This document shows, piece by piece, positions 17,882 through 26,714 of a DNA stretch of 32,540 nucleotides. Under the pieces are notes generated by a model. The model was not told where the DNA came from. It was given only the letters and a program-made list of their open reading frames with translations, and did not search any database. The stretch comes from an uncultured Bacteroidales bacterium (lineage in GTDB: Bacteria > Bacteroidota > Bacteroidia > Bacteroidales > Bacteroidaceae): contig CAMAMB010000021.1 of the NCBI GenBank assembly GCA_945836755.1, positions 1-32,540 on the forward strand, read 5' to 3'. The position numbers and the translations under genes were made by a program. Position 1 is the stretch's first letter. Every line of letters begins with the position of its first letter.

Positions 17882-17959
17882 CACCCGCTTCTAAGAGGCA
17901 AGGCCAAAAGCCACCCCGCCGAAGGCACATCCTGAAACAAAAAAACTATACATATCGTC

Positions 17960-18118
17960 ATGAAAAGAACATTCCAACCCCACAACCGTAAGAGAAACAA
18001 CAAGCACGGCTTCCGCCAGCGCATGCTTACCGCCAATGGACGCCGCGTTTTGGCCGCCCGTCGCGCCAAGGGTCGCAAGAAGCTGACCGTCTCTGACGAA
18101 GTTCACGGCAAGAACTAA
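17960..18118 (+). CDS. rpmH: 50S ribosomal protein L34
   Basis: A 52-residue basic protein starting [20 protein letters not shown] and continuing with [20 protein letters not shown], the highly conserved L34 sequence. It is a component of the large ribosomal subunit. Length is slightly above the usual 44-50 because of a short tail (SDEVHGKN), as in other Bacteroidetes. ATG 17960 is the only possible start. It has its own promoter (17851-17881) and a 16-bp hairpin terminator (18147-18188), so it is a single-gene unit. No dnaA or rnpA lies next to it, unlike in many other bacteria. Confidence 0.97.
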   Translation: MKRTFQPHNRKRNNKHGFRQRMLTANGRRVLAARRAKGRKKLTVSDEVHGKN

Positions 18119-18146
18119 TTGCCTCGAGCAATTCAGCCGCCGAAGG

Positions 18147-18188
18147 AAAGTGAGAATGAGCTACACTCCACAAGCTCGTTCTCACTTT
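18147..18188 (+). terminator. Terminator of rpmH
   Basis: A 16-bp stem (18147-18162 with 18173-18188) with one G-U pair and a 10-base loop. The arms begin AAAGTGAGAA and end TTCTCACTTT. It lies 29 bases after the rpmH stop. Bases 18189-18342 show nothing further. Confidence 0.8.
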
Positions 18189-18342
18189 CTGCATATACCT
18201 ACGAGCAACGACAGGCCCTGCCCATCCCGCAGAGCAAGCGCTGCATGCCTGCAAGTGACCCTTTTGAGGCAAATAATGAAGTGAGGTCTGCCCACAGCCC
18301 ACAAATGGCCGTATACAGGCAGCAGGATTAAGAGATTTGTTA

Positions 18343-18350
18343 TATTTTTG
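18343..18350 (+). promoter_or_regulatory. -7 box of the PASTA-ddl gene cluster
   Basis: TATTTTTG, inside TTATATTTTTGCGCC, a typical Bacteroidetes -7 region. It lies ~160 bases before the chosen start of the PASTA gene, implying a long leader. It argues against a start at the ATG at 18348, which would overlap the box. Confidence 0.6.
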
Positions 18351-18509
18351 CGCCAGGTAGCAAAGGCTGCAAGCCCTCACGCTGTAGCTCCGAGCCACAA
18401 AGGCACCGACGCCCCTATCCACCCCCACACCCCACTGCCGGGCGTCAGCCTCACAGCCATCGCCGCCCGACCGGCCCACATCTTACTCTCTCCCCCGTAC
18501 GTTGCCCAT

Positions 18510-19196
18510 ATGTCCACCTTCTTCCAAAAACTGTTTAGCCGCATCGTCGTCTTCAACTGCCTCGGCGTTGTCGTGGCGGGCATAGTCATCGTCGTGGCGG
18601 CACTCTTCGCCATCGACAGCTACACCCACCACGGCAAAGAAGTAATCATGCCCAACCTCATCGGGCTGAGCGAAAGCAACGCCACAAGCAAGTTGGAAGC
18701 CATGGGGCTACGCTACGAAGTAGCCGACACAGGGTACGTGCAACGCGCCGCCGCAGGCAGCATCCTCGAACAAAGCATCGCAGCCGGCGAGCATATAAAG
18801 GTAGGGCGCATCATCACCCTCACCATCAACGCCGACGGCCCTCGCAAGATAGCCCTGCCCGACATAGCCGACAACTGCTCGCGCCGAGAGGCCGAAGACC
18901 GCCTACGCGTCTTAGGCTTCAAGCTGGCCAAGACCGAATACATAGTAGGTGACCCCGAGTGGGTCTATCAGGTAAAAGTGGGCGGTAAGGTCATCATGCC
19001 CGGCACACGCATCTCCGTCAACTCGCCCATCACCCTCGTGGTAGGTACAGGCGGACAGGAAGAAGAGTATAACGGCAACGACAGCTTAGACTACATCCTC
19101 AACTCGCTCACCCCGGAGGAGGAAGGCGGCGAAGACGTAGACCACTCCGGTGACGGCATGAGCTCCACGCCCCATGCCTCTACCCAACCACTCTAA
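18510..19196 (+). CDS. Membrane-anchored PASTA-domain protein
   Basis: 228 residues with one membrane segment at ~12-36 and an extracytoplasmic part of two PASTA domains, recognised by MPNLIGLSESNATSKLEAMGL and ALPDIADNCSRREAEDRLRVLGF. An acidic tail follows (EEEGGEDVD). PASTA domains bind peptidoglycan fragments in Ser/Thr kinases and penicillin-binding proteins. Here there is no kinase or transpeptidase domain. The position upstream of ddl supports a cell-wall link, but the function is inferred. A longer frame starts at 18348, but its extra 54 residues are Pro/His/Ala-rich, overlap the promoter and do not look like protein, so MSTFFQKL at 18510 is chosen. Confidence 0.85.
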   Translation: MSTFFQKLFSRIVVFNCLGVVVAGIVIVVAALFAIDSYTHHGKEVIMPNLIGLSESNATSKLEAMGLRYEVADTGYVQRAAAGSILEQSIAAGEHIKVGRIITLTINADGPRKIALPDIADNCSRREAEDRLRVLGFKLAKTEYIVGDPEWVYQVKVGGKVIMPGTRISVNSPITLVVGTGGQEEEYNGNDSLDYILNSLTPEEEGGEDVDHSGDGMSSTPHASTQPL

Positions 19197-19209
19197 CCCT
19201 TTCACCGAC

Positions 19210-20355
19210 ATGACGCCTACCCGCCCCGCCACTCCCGACCATCTCCCCTCAGACGACTATGCGCCCACCGACGCGCTTGCCGCAGAGTGGCCCGACGATG
19301 ACACCTTCACCGAAGAAGGTGAAGCCACTGACGAGGAAGACGGCGCCGGCCTATACGAACACTACCGCGTCGTGGCCGATAAAGGGCAGCAGCTACTGCG
19401 CGTCGACAAGTTCCTCATCGACCATCTGAAGGACACCTCTCGCAACAGGATACAGCAAGCCGCCCGCGCAGGCTTCATCCACGTCAACGGGCAAGCCGTC
19501 AAGAGCAACTACCGCGTCAAGCCCCGCGACGTCGTGACGCTCCTGCTCGACCGTCCGCGTTACGACAACTCCATCGTGGCCGAAGACATTCCCATCGATG
19601 TGGTCTATGAAGACGCCGACCTACTGGTCATCAACAAGCCCGCCGGCCTTGTTGTCCACCCCGGTTGCGGCAACTACACCGGTACATTGGTCAACGCCAT
19701 CGCCTGGCACGAGCGCCACAACCCCACTTACGACCCCAACGACCCTGCTGTCGGCCTTGTGCACCGTATTGACAAGGACACCTCGGGCCTTTTGGTCATC
19801 GCCAAGACGCCACAGGCCAAGACGAAGCTCGGTCTGCAGTTCTTCCACAAGACTACCCGCCGCCGCTACAACGCGCTGGTATGGGGCAACTTCCAAGAAG
19901 ACGAAGGGCGCATAGAGGGCAACATTGCCCGCGACCCTCACGATCGTCTCCAGATGGGCGTCTTCGACCCCGCCTCAGGCATCGGGAAACACGCCGTGAC
20001 GCACTACAAGGTGCTGCGACGCTACGGCTATGTCACGCTCGTGGAGTGCATCCTCGAGACCGGGCGCACACACCAGATCAGGGCCCACATGAAACACATC
20101 GGCCACCCGCTCTTCAACGACGCACGCTACGGCGGCGACCACATACTGCGCGGCCAGCAGAGCAGCAAGTACCAAGCCTTCATCCGCCACTGTTTCGACC
20201 TCTGTCCGCGCCAGGCACTCCACGCCAAGACGCTGGGCTTCTGTCATCCCACCACCGGCGAAGAGATGGACTTCACTTCTGAGCTCGCCGCCGACTTCCG
20301 CGCGCTCCTCGACAAGTGGGACACGTACATCGCAGCGGCCGAAGCGCAGCCCTAA
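19210..20355 (+). CDS. RluD-type ribosomal large-subunit pseudouridine synthase
   Basis: Converts uridines to pseudouridine in 23S rRNA (RluA/RluD family). About 381 residues. An acidic ~45-residue N-terminal extension precedes an S4 RNA-binding domain (RVDKFLIDHLKDTSRNRIQQ). The catalytic domain contains HRIDKDTSGLLV with the catalytic Asp188, and the late motif ETGRTHQIRAHM. An upstream ATG at 19174 would overlap the PASTA gene by 23 bases. The one at 19210 leaves a 13-base gap and loses nothing conserved. Which uridine positions are modified cannot be read from the sequence. It is followed by ddl after 46 bases. Confidence 0.93.
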   Translation: MTPTRPATPDHLPSDDYAPTDALAAEWPDDDTFTEEGEATDEEDGAGLYEHYRVVADKGQQLLRVDKFLIDHLKDTSRNRIQQAARAGFIHVNGQAVKSNYRVKPRDVVTLLLDRPRYDNSIVAEDIPIDVVYEDADLLVINKPAGLVVHPGCGNYTGTLVNAIAWHERHNPTYDPNDPAVGLVHRIDKDTSGLLVIAKTPQAKTKLGLQFFHKTTRRRYNALVWGNFQEDEGRIEGNIARDPHDRLQMGVFDPASGIGKHAVTHYKVLRRYGYVTLVECILETGRTHQIRAHMKHIGHPLFNDARYGGDHILRGQQSSKYQAFIRHCFDLCPRQALHAKTLGFCHPTTGEEMDFTSELAADFRALLDKWDTYIAAAEAQP

Positions 20356-20401
20356 AACCTTTCAAACCTCCACGACATCCCATTCAACCAATCATCTGAT
20401 A

Positions 20402-21391
20402 ATGAAACGTACCATTGCCATCGTGGCAGGAGGCGATTCCTCCGAGCACGACGTGTCTCTCCGCTCCGCAGAAGGCATCGCGTCGTTTATGAACAAAGAC
20501 AAGTACGACTGCTACATCGTTGAGATAAAGGCAGGCAACTGGACCGTATACTACGGCGACGAGAATTGCCACGTCGACCGCAACGACTTCTCTTTCACGG
20601 CCTCCGACGGCCGTCATGAGTTTGACTTTGCCTATATCACTATCCACGGCACACCGGGCGAGAATGGCATCATGCAGGGTTACTTCGACCTCGTCGGCAT
20701 CCCCTACTCCACGAGCGACGTCCTGGTGGAGGCCCTGACCTTCAACAAGTATGCCCTCAACAACTATCTCCGCTCTTGCGCCGAGGTCAACGTGTCCGAC
20801 TCCCTCCTCGTGCGCCGCGGCGAGCCGCTGCCCTCGCCCGAAACCGTGGTCGAGCGATTGGGGCTGCCCTGCTTCGTCAAGCCCAACGCCGGCGGCAGCA
20901 GCTTCGGCGTCACCAAGGTCAAGCAAACCGACGACCTGCTCACGGCCATAGACAAGGCCATGATGGAGAGCGACGAGGTCATGATTGAGAAGCTCATGAC
21001 CGGCACTGAAATCACCTGCGGCTGCTACCGACGCTTAGACGGAGAGATTGTCACCTTCCCCATCACCGAGGTGGTTACTTCCCAAGAATTCTTCGACTAC
21101 GACGCCAAGTACAACGGTAAGGTTCAGGAAATCACCCCTGCCCGCATCGCTCCCGCCACCGCCGAGCGCGTCAGCCAAATGACGAAGCACATCTACCACC
21201 GCTTAGGCTGCTACGGCATCATCCGCATCGACTACATCCTCAGCGGCGAGAAGGGCAACGAGCAAATCAACATGCTCGAAATCAACACCACCCCCGGCAT
21301 GACCACCACGAGTTTCATACCTCAGCAGGTACGCGCTGCCGGCCTCTGCATGGCCGACGTACTCAGCGACATCATCGAGGGACGCCTCTAA
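20402..21391 (+). CDS. ddl: D-alanine--D-alanine ligase
   Basis: ATP-grasp enzyme making D-Ala-D-Ala for peptidoglycan precursors in the cytoplasm. 329 residues, normal length. Motifs: GGDSSEHDVSLRSA at the N-terminus, HGTPGENGIMQGYF, the glycine-rich loop GGSSFGVTKV, and the metal- and product-binding end MLEINTTPGMTTTSF. The ATG at 20402 gives the conserved MKRTIAIVAGG start. It is third in the unit that begins with the PASTA protein, a sensible pairing of a wall-binding protein with a precursor enzyme. Confidence 0.96.
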   Translation: MKRTIAIVAGGDSSEHDVSLRSAEGIASFMNKDKYDCYIVEIKAGNWTVYYGDENCHVDRNDFSFTASDGRHEFDFAYITIHGTPGENGIMQGYFDLVGIPYSTSDVLVEALTFNKYALNNYLRSCAEVNVSDSLLVRRGEPLPSPETVVERLGLPCFVKPNAGGSSFGVTKVKQTDDLLTAIDKAMMESDEVMIEKLMTGTEITCGCYRRLDGEIVTFPITEVVTSQEFFDYDAKYNGKVQEITPARIAPATAERVSQMTKHIYHRLGCYGIIRIDYILSGEKGNEQINMLEINTTPGMTTTSFIPQQVRAAGLCMADVLSDIIEGRL

Positions 21392-21429
21392 ATGCTCCCC
21401 CCCCTTATCTAACCCTTCACTCTGTCTCC

Positions 21430-22587
21430 ATGAACCTTCACGACTTCGACGCCATACGTCCCTACCAGCCTGAGGAGCTGCCCGCTGTCTTCGACCGCCT
21501 GCTTGCCAACGACGGCTTCGTAGACATCGTGCGGTCTTACTATCCTGACGTCCCTTTAGAAGCCCTCAAGCAGAAGCTCTACGCCTGCCCCGACAACCTC
21601 AGCGTACAGATCACTTTCTTCGCCCCGCTCCTCCGCCAGCTGCTCGCCAGGTGCAGCAAGGGGTGCAGCCTCGATGCCACGACCATCACCCCTGAGGCAC
21701 GCCGCGAGGGCAGCTTCACCTTCATCTCCAACCACCGCGACATCGTGCTCGACAGCGCCTTCCTCGCTGTCATGCTCATAGAAAACGGCTTCCGCACCAC
21801 CGTAGAAATTGCCATCGGCGACAACCTCCTCATCTACCCCTGGATCGAAGACCTCGTGCGCGTCAACAAGTCGTTCATCGTGCAGCGCTCCGTCTCCATG
21901 CGTGAGATGCTGGCCTCCTCCAAGCGCATGAGCGACTACATGCACTTTGCCCTGGCTGAGAAGCGGGAAAACATCTGGATAGCCCAGCGCGAGGGCCGCG
22001 CCAAGGATTCCAACGACCTCACCCAGGAGTCCGTGCTCAAGATGATGGCCATGGGTGGAGAGGGCAATGCCTTCGAGCGCATCCAGGCCATGAACCTGGT
22101 GCCCTTGGCCATCTCCTACGAGTTTGACCCCTGCGACTACTTGAAGGCCCAAGAGTTTCAGCAGAAGCGCGACGATGCCTCCTTCAAGAAGAGCCCGGCC
22201 GACGACCTGCGAAACATGCAGACCGGCATCTTCGGCTACAAGGGGCGCATCACCTACCGCACCGCCACGCCCGTCAACGAGTGGCTCGACGAGCTCCGCA
22301 GCCTTCCCAAGGCTGAGTTCTTCAAGGCCCTGGCCCTCCGCATAGACCGAGGCATCCACAGCTGCTACGAGCTCTATCCGGCCAACTACATAGCCTTCGA
22401 CCTGCTACACGGCAGCCAGGCTGAGAGCGACCACTATACAGCCGACGACCTCGCAGCCTTCACCGCCTACTTAGACAGCCGCATCGAGATGGTCAACCTT
22501 CCCCGTAAGGACGTCGCCTTCCTGCGCGAACGCATGCTGACCATGTACGCCAACCCTCTCATCAACCATCGCAAGGCGCTGGCATAA
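21430..22587 (+). CDS. Glycerolipid acyltransferase-like protein
   Basis: 385-residue protein of the PlsB/PlsC-like acyltransferase superfamily. The active-site block is FISNHRDIVLDSAF, with His102 and an Asp at 104 and 108. The spacing differs from classical HX4D, a variant that I recall from Bacteroidetes homologues. Further family features are IGDNLLIYPWIEDLVRVNKSF and IAQREGRAKDSNDLT, which corresponds to the substrate-phosphate region. It probably acylates glycerol-3-phosphate, lysophosphatidate or an amino-lipid at the inner membrane. The acceptor is not certain. It lies 38 bases after ddl. Confidence 0.78.
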   Translation: MNLHDFDAIRPYQPEELPAVFDRLLANDGFVDIVRSYYPDVPLEALKQKLYACPDNLSVQITFFAPLLRQLLARCSKGCSLDATTITPEARREGSFTFISNHRDIVLDSAFLAVMLIENGFRTTVEIAIGDNLLIYPWIEDLVRVNKSFIVQRSVSMREMLASSKRMSDYMHFALAEKRENIWIAQREGRAKDSNDLTQESVLKMMAMGGEGNAFERIQAMNLVPLAISYEFDPCDYLKAQEFQQKRDDASFKKSPADDLRNMQTGIFGYKGRITYRTATPVNEWLDELRSLPKAEFFKALALRIDRGIHSCYELYPANYIAFDLLHGSQAESDHYTADDLAAFTAYLDSRIEMVNLPRKDVAFLRERMLTMYANPLINHRKALA

Positions 22588-22626
22588 GCCGCTCCCCCGC
22601 GCAGCCATAGCCTTTCAGCCCTTACA

Positions 22627-23292
22627 ATGAACCTCTCACGCCTTCAGTCGTGGCTACTGGCCACGGGGCTCTGCCTCTGCGCCGTCGTCTTCCTCGCTGC
22701 CTGCCGGGAAGACGACGGCTCTTGGTCGCCACCCTACCGCCAAGACTTTGCCGACCTGACCACCGACGCCACAGGCGCAGCCTCTGCCATGGTGCTCGAC
22801 ACCGACGCCCGCCTCTCGCTCACCTCACCCGTCACGGGCCTGCGCCCCGACACCGTCTACCGCATACGCGCCCTCTACACCGACGAGGGCAACGGCCACG
22901 CCCATCTTACCGACTTCGTGCCGCTCCTGGCCTTAGACGTCAGACAGCTCGCTGCCCACTTGGTGAAAGCCGACCCTCTCGAGCCGGTCAGCTGCACCCG
23001 CAGCGGCCACTACCTTAACCTCTGCCTCAGCCTGCGCGGCACCAACGAGGGCATCCATGCCTTTGGCTGCCACCAGACCGACTACGTGCGCCACGACGAC
23101 GGCAGCCGCACCCTACACGCCTTACTTGTACACCACCAGAACAACGACCCAGCCCACTACAGCCGCCCCGTCTATCTCAGCATACGCCTCAGCCCCTTGG
23201 CCGACCTGCTCCAAAGCGGCCGCGACAGCATGGCCCTCCACATCGTCTCCTTCAACGGCGAACGCGTCTACCGCTTCGCCTACACCGAATAG
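22627..23292 (+). CDS. NigD-like lipoprotein
   Basis: 221-residue predicted lipoprotein. The signal peptide ends with lipobox LAAC and lipidated Cys26, followed by an acidic REDDGSW stretch. The rest is β-rich, with an OB-like first half (LRPDTVYRIRALYTDEG) and a second half ending VSFNGERVYRFAY, which fits the NigD-like family of Bacteroidales. NigD proteins were named from a bacteriocin cluster, but most members have no known function. No bacteriocin genes are present here. It lies 39 bases after the acyltransferase and 38 before the DUF2156 gene. The family call is by pattern and could be wrong. Confidence 0.65.
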   Translation: MNLSRLQSWLLATGLCLCAVVFLAACREDDGSWSPPYRQDFADLTTDATGAASAMVLDTDARLSLTSPVTGLRPDTVYRIRALYTDEGNGHAHLTDFVPLLALDVRQLAAHLVKADPLEPVSCTRSGHYLNLCLSLRGTNEGIHAFGCHQTDYVRHDDGSRTLHALLVHHQNNDPAHYSRPVYLSIRLSPLADLLQSGRDSMALHIVSFNGERVYRFAYTE

Positions 23293-23330
23293 CACACCCC
23301 CCACACGGAGCCACATACACGCCTCACTCC

Positions 23331-24251
23331 ATGACGCTCCACTTCCACCCCCTCTCTCTCGCTGACCAGCACGACATTCGCAGCCGCGTCTCCACCACAG
23401 AGTGCCGCAACTGCGACCTCAACTTCGTCAACCTCTATGCCTGGCGCTTTCTCTACGACACAGAGGTGGCCTTCACCGATGCTCATCTGCTCTTCCGCTT
23501 CCGCGCCGACGGCCACTTAGCCTATCTGCCGCCCGTAGGGCCTTATCCCTGTCCCGACGTGCTGACGGCCCTCATGGCCGACGCTGCGGCCCACGATGCC
23601 CCCTTCCTCATGCTCGGAGCCTGCGAAGCCATCGTCGAGGCCATCCATGCCTCCCTCCCCGACCACTTCTACGCCAAGGCCGACCGGGCCTTCTCCGACT
23701 ACCTCTACAGCCGCGAGCAGTTCGCCACCTTCGGCGGCAAGAAACTGCAGGCCAAGCGCAACTTTGTCAACCGCTTCACCCGGCAGTTTCCCGACTACGA
23801 GTTCGTGCCCCTCACTGCCTCGCTCATGCCCGAGTGCCTCGCCCTCGACGAGCGATGGACGGCTCAGAAGACAGCCGACGCGTCGGAGGCCGGACGCTAC
23901 ACCTACGAGGCCGAACGCCAAGCATTGCAGCGCGTAGCCGAATGCTGGGACGAGCTCGAAGTGACCGGCGCAGCCCTGAGGGTCGACGGCTGCGTGGTGG
24001 CCTTCACCTATGGCGCCCCCATCAACCACGACACCTTCGACATCTGCGCCGAAAAAGCCGACACGCGCTACGAGGGGGCTTTCGCCACCATGGCCCGCGA
24101 CTTCGCCCGAAGCCTTCCCCCACAGTACGTCCTGCTCAACCGCGAAGAGGACCTCGGCATAGAGGGGCTCAGACAGTCTAAGCTCTCCTACCGCCCCGTC
24201 CGCCTCCTCGACAAGTATACACTCATGACCAAGCACCCCCTGGGTTGCTAA
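23331..24251 (+). CDS. DUF2156 family protein (GNAT-like fold)
   Basis: 306 residues. The N-terminal pattern CRNCDLNFVNLYAWRF and the central block KLQAKRNFVNRFTRQFPDY are hallmarks of DUF2156, also known as phosphatidylglycerol lysyltransferase C-terminal-like. The ending NREEDLGIEGLRQSKLSY RP is also typical. These proteins fold as a pair of GNAT-like domains, and some relatives transfer aminoacyl groups from tRNA to lipids. There is no membrane part here, so it is a soluble stand-alone member. The substrate is unknown. It is followed after 48 bases by another GNAT protein, and the two may act together. Confidence 0.85.
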   Translation: MTLHFHPLSLADQHDIRSRVSTTECRNCDLNFVNLYAWRFLYDTEVAFTDAHLLFRFRADGHLAYLPPVGPYPCPDVLTALMADAAAHDAPFLMLGACEAIVEAIHASLPDHFYAKADRAFSDYLYSREQFATFGGKKLQAKRNFVNRFTRQFPDYEFVPLTASLMPECLALDERWTAQKTADASEAGRYTYEAERQALQRVAECWDELEVTGAALRVDGCVVAFTYGAPINHDTFDICAEKADTRYEGAFATMARDFARSLPPQYVLLNREEDLGIEGLRQSKLSYRPVRLLDKYTLMTKHPLGC

Positions 24252-24299
24252 GTTTCCACCCTTTCTCCTCAACCATACCCCGCCGTCAACTACCGCCCC

Positions 24300-25349
24300 A
24301 TGCTTTATTCTCCCGACGAAATCAAGGAACAGACACGCCGGCTATGGCGCACCTGCTTTCACGACACCGACGACTTCATAGACATCTACTTCAACGAGAA
24401 ATACTCCCACGACACCAACCTCACCATACGCCACGAAGGCCGCGTCGTGGCCGCCACGCAGCTCCTGCCTTACCGCCTCACCTTCTACGGCATGGTCACA
24501 CGCATGGGCTACATATCCGGCCTCGCCACCCTGCCTGAGTATCGGCGCAAGGGCTATGCCGCCAACCTCCTCCACGAAGCCCACCGACGGCTATACCGCC
24601 AGGGCGCTACACTCGCCATGCTCATTCCCGGCGACGACGACCTGCGCCATTTCTACGAGAAGCCGCAAAACGGGGCCTACTGGACGTCCAACTATCGCCG
24701 CGTCATGCCCATCGACATCAGCGAGGACGGACCTACCGACAAGATAGAGGTGACGCGGCCCGACGAATGGCACAGCAGCCTCTACGTCTTTTACCGTCAG
24801 CTCACCCGCCAACTGCCCTTCATGGTCCACCCTTCCGAGGACGACTTCTTTGCGGCCCTTGAAGCCGTCGACCTTGAAGGCGACAACGGCTATACGCTCG
24901 TGGCCCGCCGCAAGGGACGCCTCGTGGGGCTCTGCGTAGCCGTGAAAGAGGCTGACGGACGTGTATACATCCGCACCCTGGCCATCAACGAAGCCTGCGT
25001 GCGCGCAGCCTTTGTCAAGTATCTCTGCCAGGCCTGCCACACCGACTGCGTCTATCGCCGCTACGTCGTGCCCGGCGCCACCAAGGATGTCACGCCCTAC
25101 GCCATGGCACGCGTCATCAACGTCGAGCGCTTCCTCTCTCTCGTAGCCACTCCCAATCCTGACTTCCAGCTACACATAGGCATCGACGGCGACATGCACA
25201 TACCCGAAAACAACGGCTACTACCTCGTCCAAGGCGGGCGCGTGCAACTCACCGACAAGAAGCCTGACAGCATCATCACTCCCGGCGGACTGGCGGCCAT
25301 GTTCATGGCGGCCCAGCCCATGGTCATCGACCTCATGCTCGACGAATGA
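24300..25349 (+). CDS. GNAT family N-acetyltransferase (Eis-like, two-part)
   Basis: 349 residues. The N-terminal GNAT domain has the acetyl-CoA-binding pyrophosphate loop RRKGYAANLL, preceded by GYISGLATLPEY, as in Eis-like enzymes. A second, degenerate GNAT-like part spans ~155-230. A C-terminal ~100-residue region (DVTPYAMARVINVERFL...DGDMHIPENNGYYLV) resembles the sterol-carrier-like domain of Eis proteins. It presumably acetylates an amine. The acceptor is unknown. It lies 48 bases after the DUF2156 gene and 43 before the phytase-like gene. Confidence 0.85.
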   Translation: MLYSPDEIKEQTRRLWRTCFHDTDDFIDIYFNEKYSHDTNLTIRHEGRVVAATQLLPYRLTFYGMVTRMGYISGLATLPEYRRKGYAANLLHEAHRRLYRQGATLAMLIPGDDDLRHFYEKPQNGAYWTSNYRRVMPIDISEDGPTDKIEVTRPDEWHSSLYVFYRQLTRQLPFMVHPSEDDFFAALEAVDLEGDNGYTLVARRKGRLVGLCVAVKEADGRVYIRTLAINEACVRAAFVKYLCQACHTDCVYRRYVVPGATKDVTPYAMARVINVERFLSLVATPNPDFQLHIGIDGDMHIPENNGYYLVQGGRVQLTDKKPDSIITPGGLAAMFMAAQPMVIDLMLDE

Positions 25350-25392
25350 CGGACCGCAAGCCGCCGCCCTCCACTCACCCTACCCTCCTCTC

Positions 25393-26475
25393 ATGACACA
25401 TCTGCGCTTCCTCCTCCCCGGCCTGCTGTCAGCCCTCTGTCTGATGCTCGGCCCCATGGCCCACGCCCAGACAGCGCTCGCGCTCAAGCAGCGCTCCCTC
25501 GCCCACTGGCACATAGGCACAGCCCAGTATAGCGGCATCACCCCCCTCGGCGACGGCCGCTACGCCGTGGTCAGCGACAAAGAGCCCACCGACGGCTTCT
25601 TCATCTTCCGCATTGCACAAAGCCCCCTCACGGGTGAAGTGACCGACGTCGCCTTAGAAGGCTTCAAGGGCAACAAGCAGCCCAAGGTCGACGCCGCCGG
25701 CATCAGCATACGCGACTGTGAGGGAGTGGTCTACGTGCCGGCCTTCTCCACCCTCTTCATCAGCGGCGAGGGCGACCAGCAAATACTGGAATACGACCTC
25801 GAAGGGCAACCCACCGGACGCAAACTGGCTGTGCCTCAGTGTTTCGCCCTCGACAGCATCTACCACAACTATGGCTTCGAAGCCTTGGGATACAGGGCAG
25901 AGACAGGCCGCTTCTGGACCACCACCGAGAGCACGCTACGGGCTGACGGACCGGCGGCCTCGCCCTCACACCCCGGCGTGCGCAACCTGCTGCGCCTACA
26001 GAGCTTCGACCACAGCCTGGCACCCGCCGGACAGTATGCCTATCGCATGGACCGCGGCGAAACCGAAAAGCTGGGCTCGCCCTACATCTACGGAGTGCCC
26101 TGCCTCACCGCCCTGCCCGACGGACGCTTGCTCATACTCGAACGCGAGGCCAACATCAAAGGCGGATACTTGGGCAGCACCTGCCGCTGCAAGCTCTTCC
26201 TCGTCGACCCCACACAGAGCGCACAGATCGACGCCTCCACCCGCCTCGACACCCTCGACCCTAACCTATTCATGGTCAAGAAACTACTGGCTGAGTGGAC
26301 CACAAAGGTCAAGCTCAGCAGCATGGACTTTGCCAACTACGAAGCCATGTGCCTGGGCCGCACGCTCGACGACGGACGCCGCACCCTGCTCCTGCTCAAC
26401 GACTCGCAAGGGGGCTACAGCAAGGGGCCCTTCAGCCTGAAGGACTACATCAAGGTGGTGCTCTTAGGCGAATGA
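25393..26475 (+). CDS. Exported phytase-like (esterase-like activity of phytase) protein
   Basis: 360 residues with a clear signal peptide (LLPGLLSALCLMLGPMAHAQ, cleavage after AHAQ). The mature part matches the family called esterase-like activity of phytase, a β-propeller. Characteristic segments are SGITPLGDGRYAVVSDKE, DCEGVVYVP, NYGFEALGY and NYEAMCLGRTLDDGRRTLLLLNDSQ. It probably acts in the periplasm as a phosphoesterase or sugar-phosphate hydrolase. The activity is family inference only. It is the last gene of the cluster, with a 15-bp hairpin 45 bases after its stop. Confidence 0.85.
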   Translation: MTHLRFLLPGLLSALCLMLGPMAHAQTALALKQRSLAHWHIGTAQYSGITPLGDGRYAVVSDKEPTDGFFIFRIAQSPLTGEVTDVALEGFKGNKQPKVDAAGISIRDCEGVVYVPAFSTLFISGEGDQQILEYDLEGQPTGRKLAVPQCFALDSIYHNYGFEALGYRAETGRFWTTTESTLRADGPAASPSHPGVRNLLRLQSFDHSLAPAGQYAYRMDRGETEKLGSPYIYGVPCLTALPDGRLLILEREANIKGGYLGSTCRCKLFLVDPTQSAQIDASTRLDTLDPNLFMVKKLLAEWTTKVKLSSMDFANYEAMCLGRTLDDGRRTLLLLNDSQGGYSKGPFSLKDYIKVVLLGE

Positions 26476-26520
26476 CCCCACCGCCGGCCCGTAGCTTCCA
26501 CATAGGGCTCCCTTTCTCAC

Positions 26521-26558
26521 AGCAGGCTCACCCACACCGCCCCGTGGGTGAGCCTGCT
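26521..26558 (+). terminator. Strong hairpin ending the PASTA-ddl cluster
   Basis: Perfect 15-bp stem (26521-26535 with 26544-26558, AGCAGGCTCACCCAC) and an 8-base loop, with no U-tract. It lies 45 bases after the phytase-like stop. Bases 26559-26714 show nothing clear except GCTTCTGAGAAC at 26591-26602, identical to the right end of the element at 26815-26934. Confidence 0.8.
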
Positions 26559-26714
26559 TGGCATACGGCCCGGAGACAGGCTCGGCCGCCGCTTCTGAGA
26601 ACCGTCGCTCCATGCCCTCGCCGCGCGGCCGTTCCCGGCCCTCACGACAAGGCTTCGCGGCATGACGCCCCACGCCCCGGACAAATTCGGAAGCCACCGC
26701 GCCGTGCCCAACTA

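Noticed and set aside
22627-23292. Bacteriocin (nigrescin-like) cluster around the NigD-like gene
   Set aside because: No bacteriocin precursor, immunity or transporter gene flanks it. NigD-like lipoproteins are common without one.
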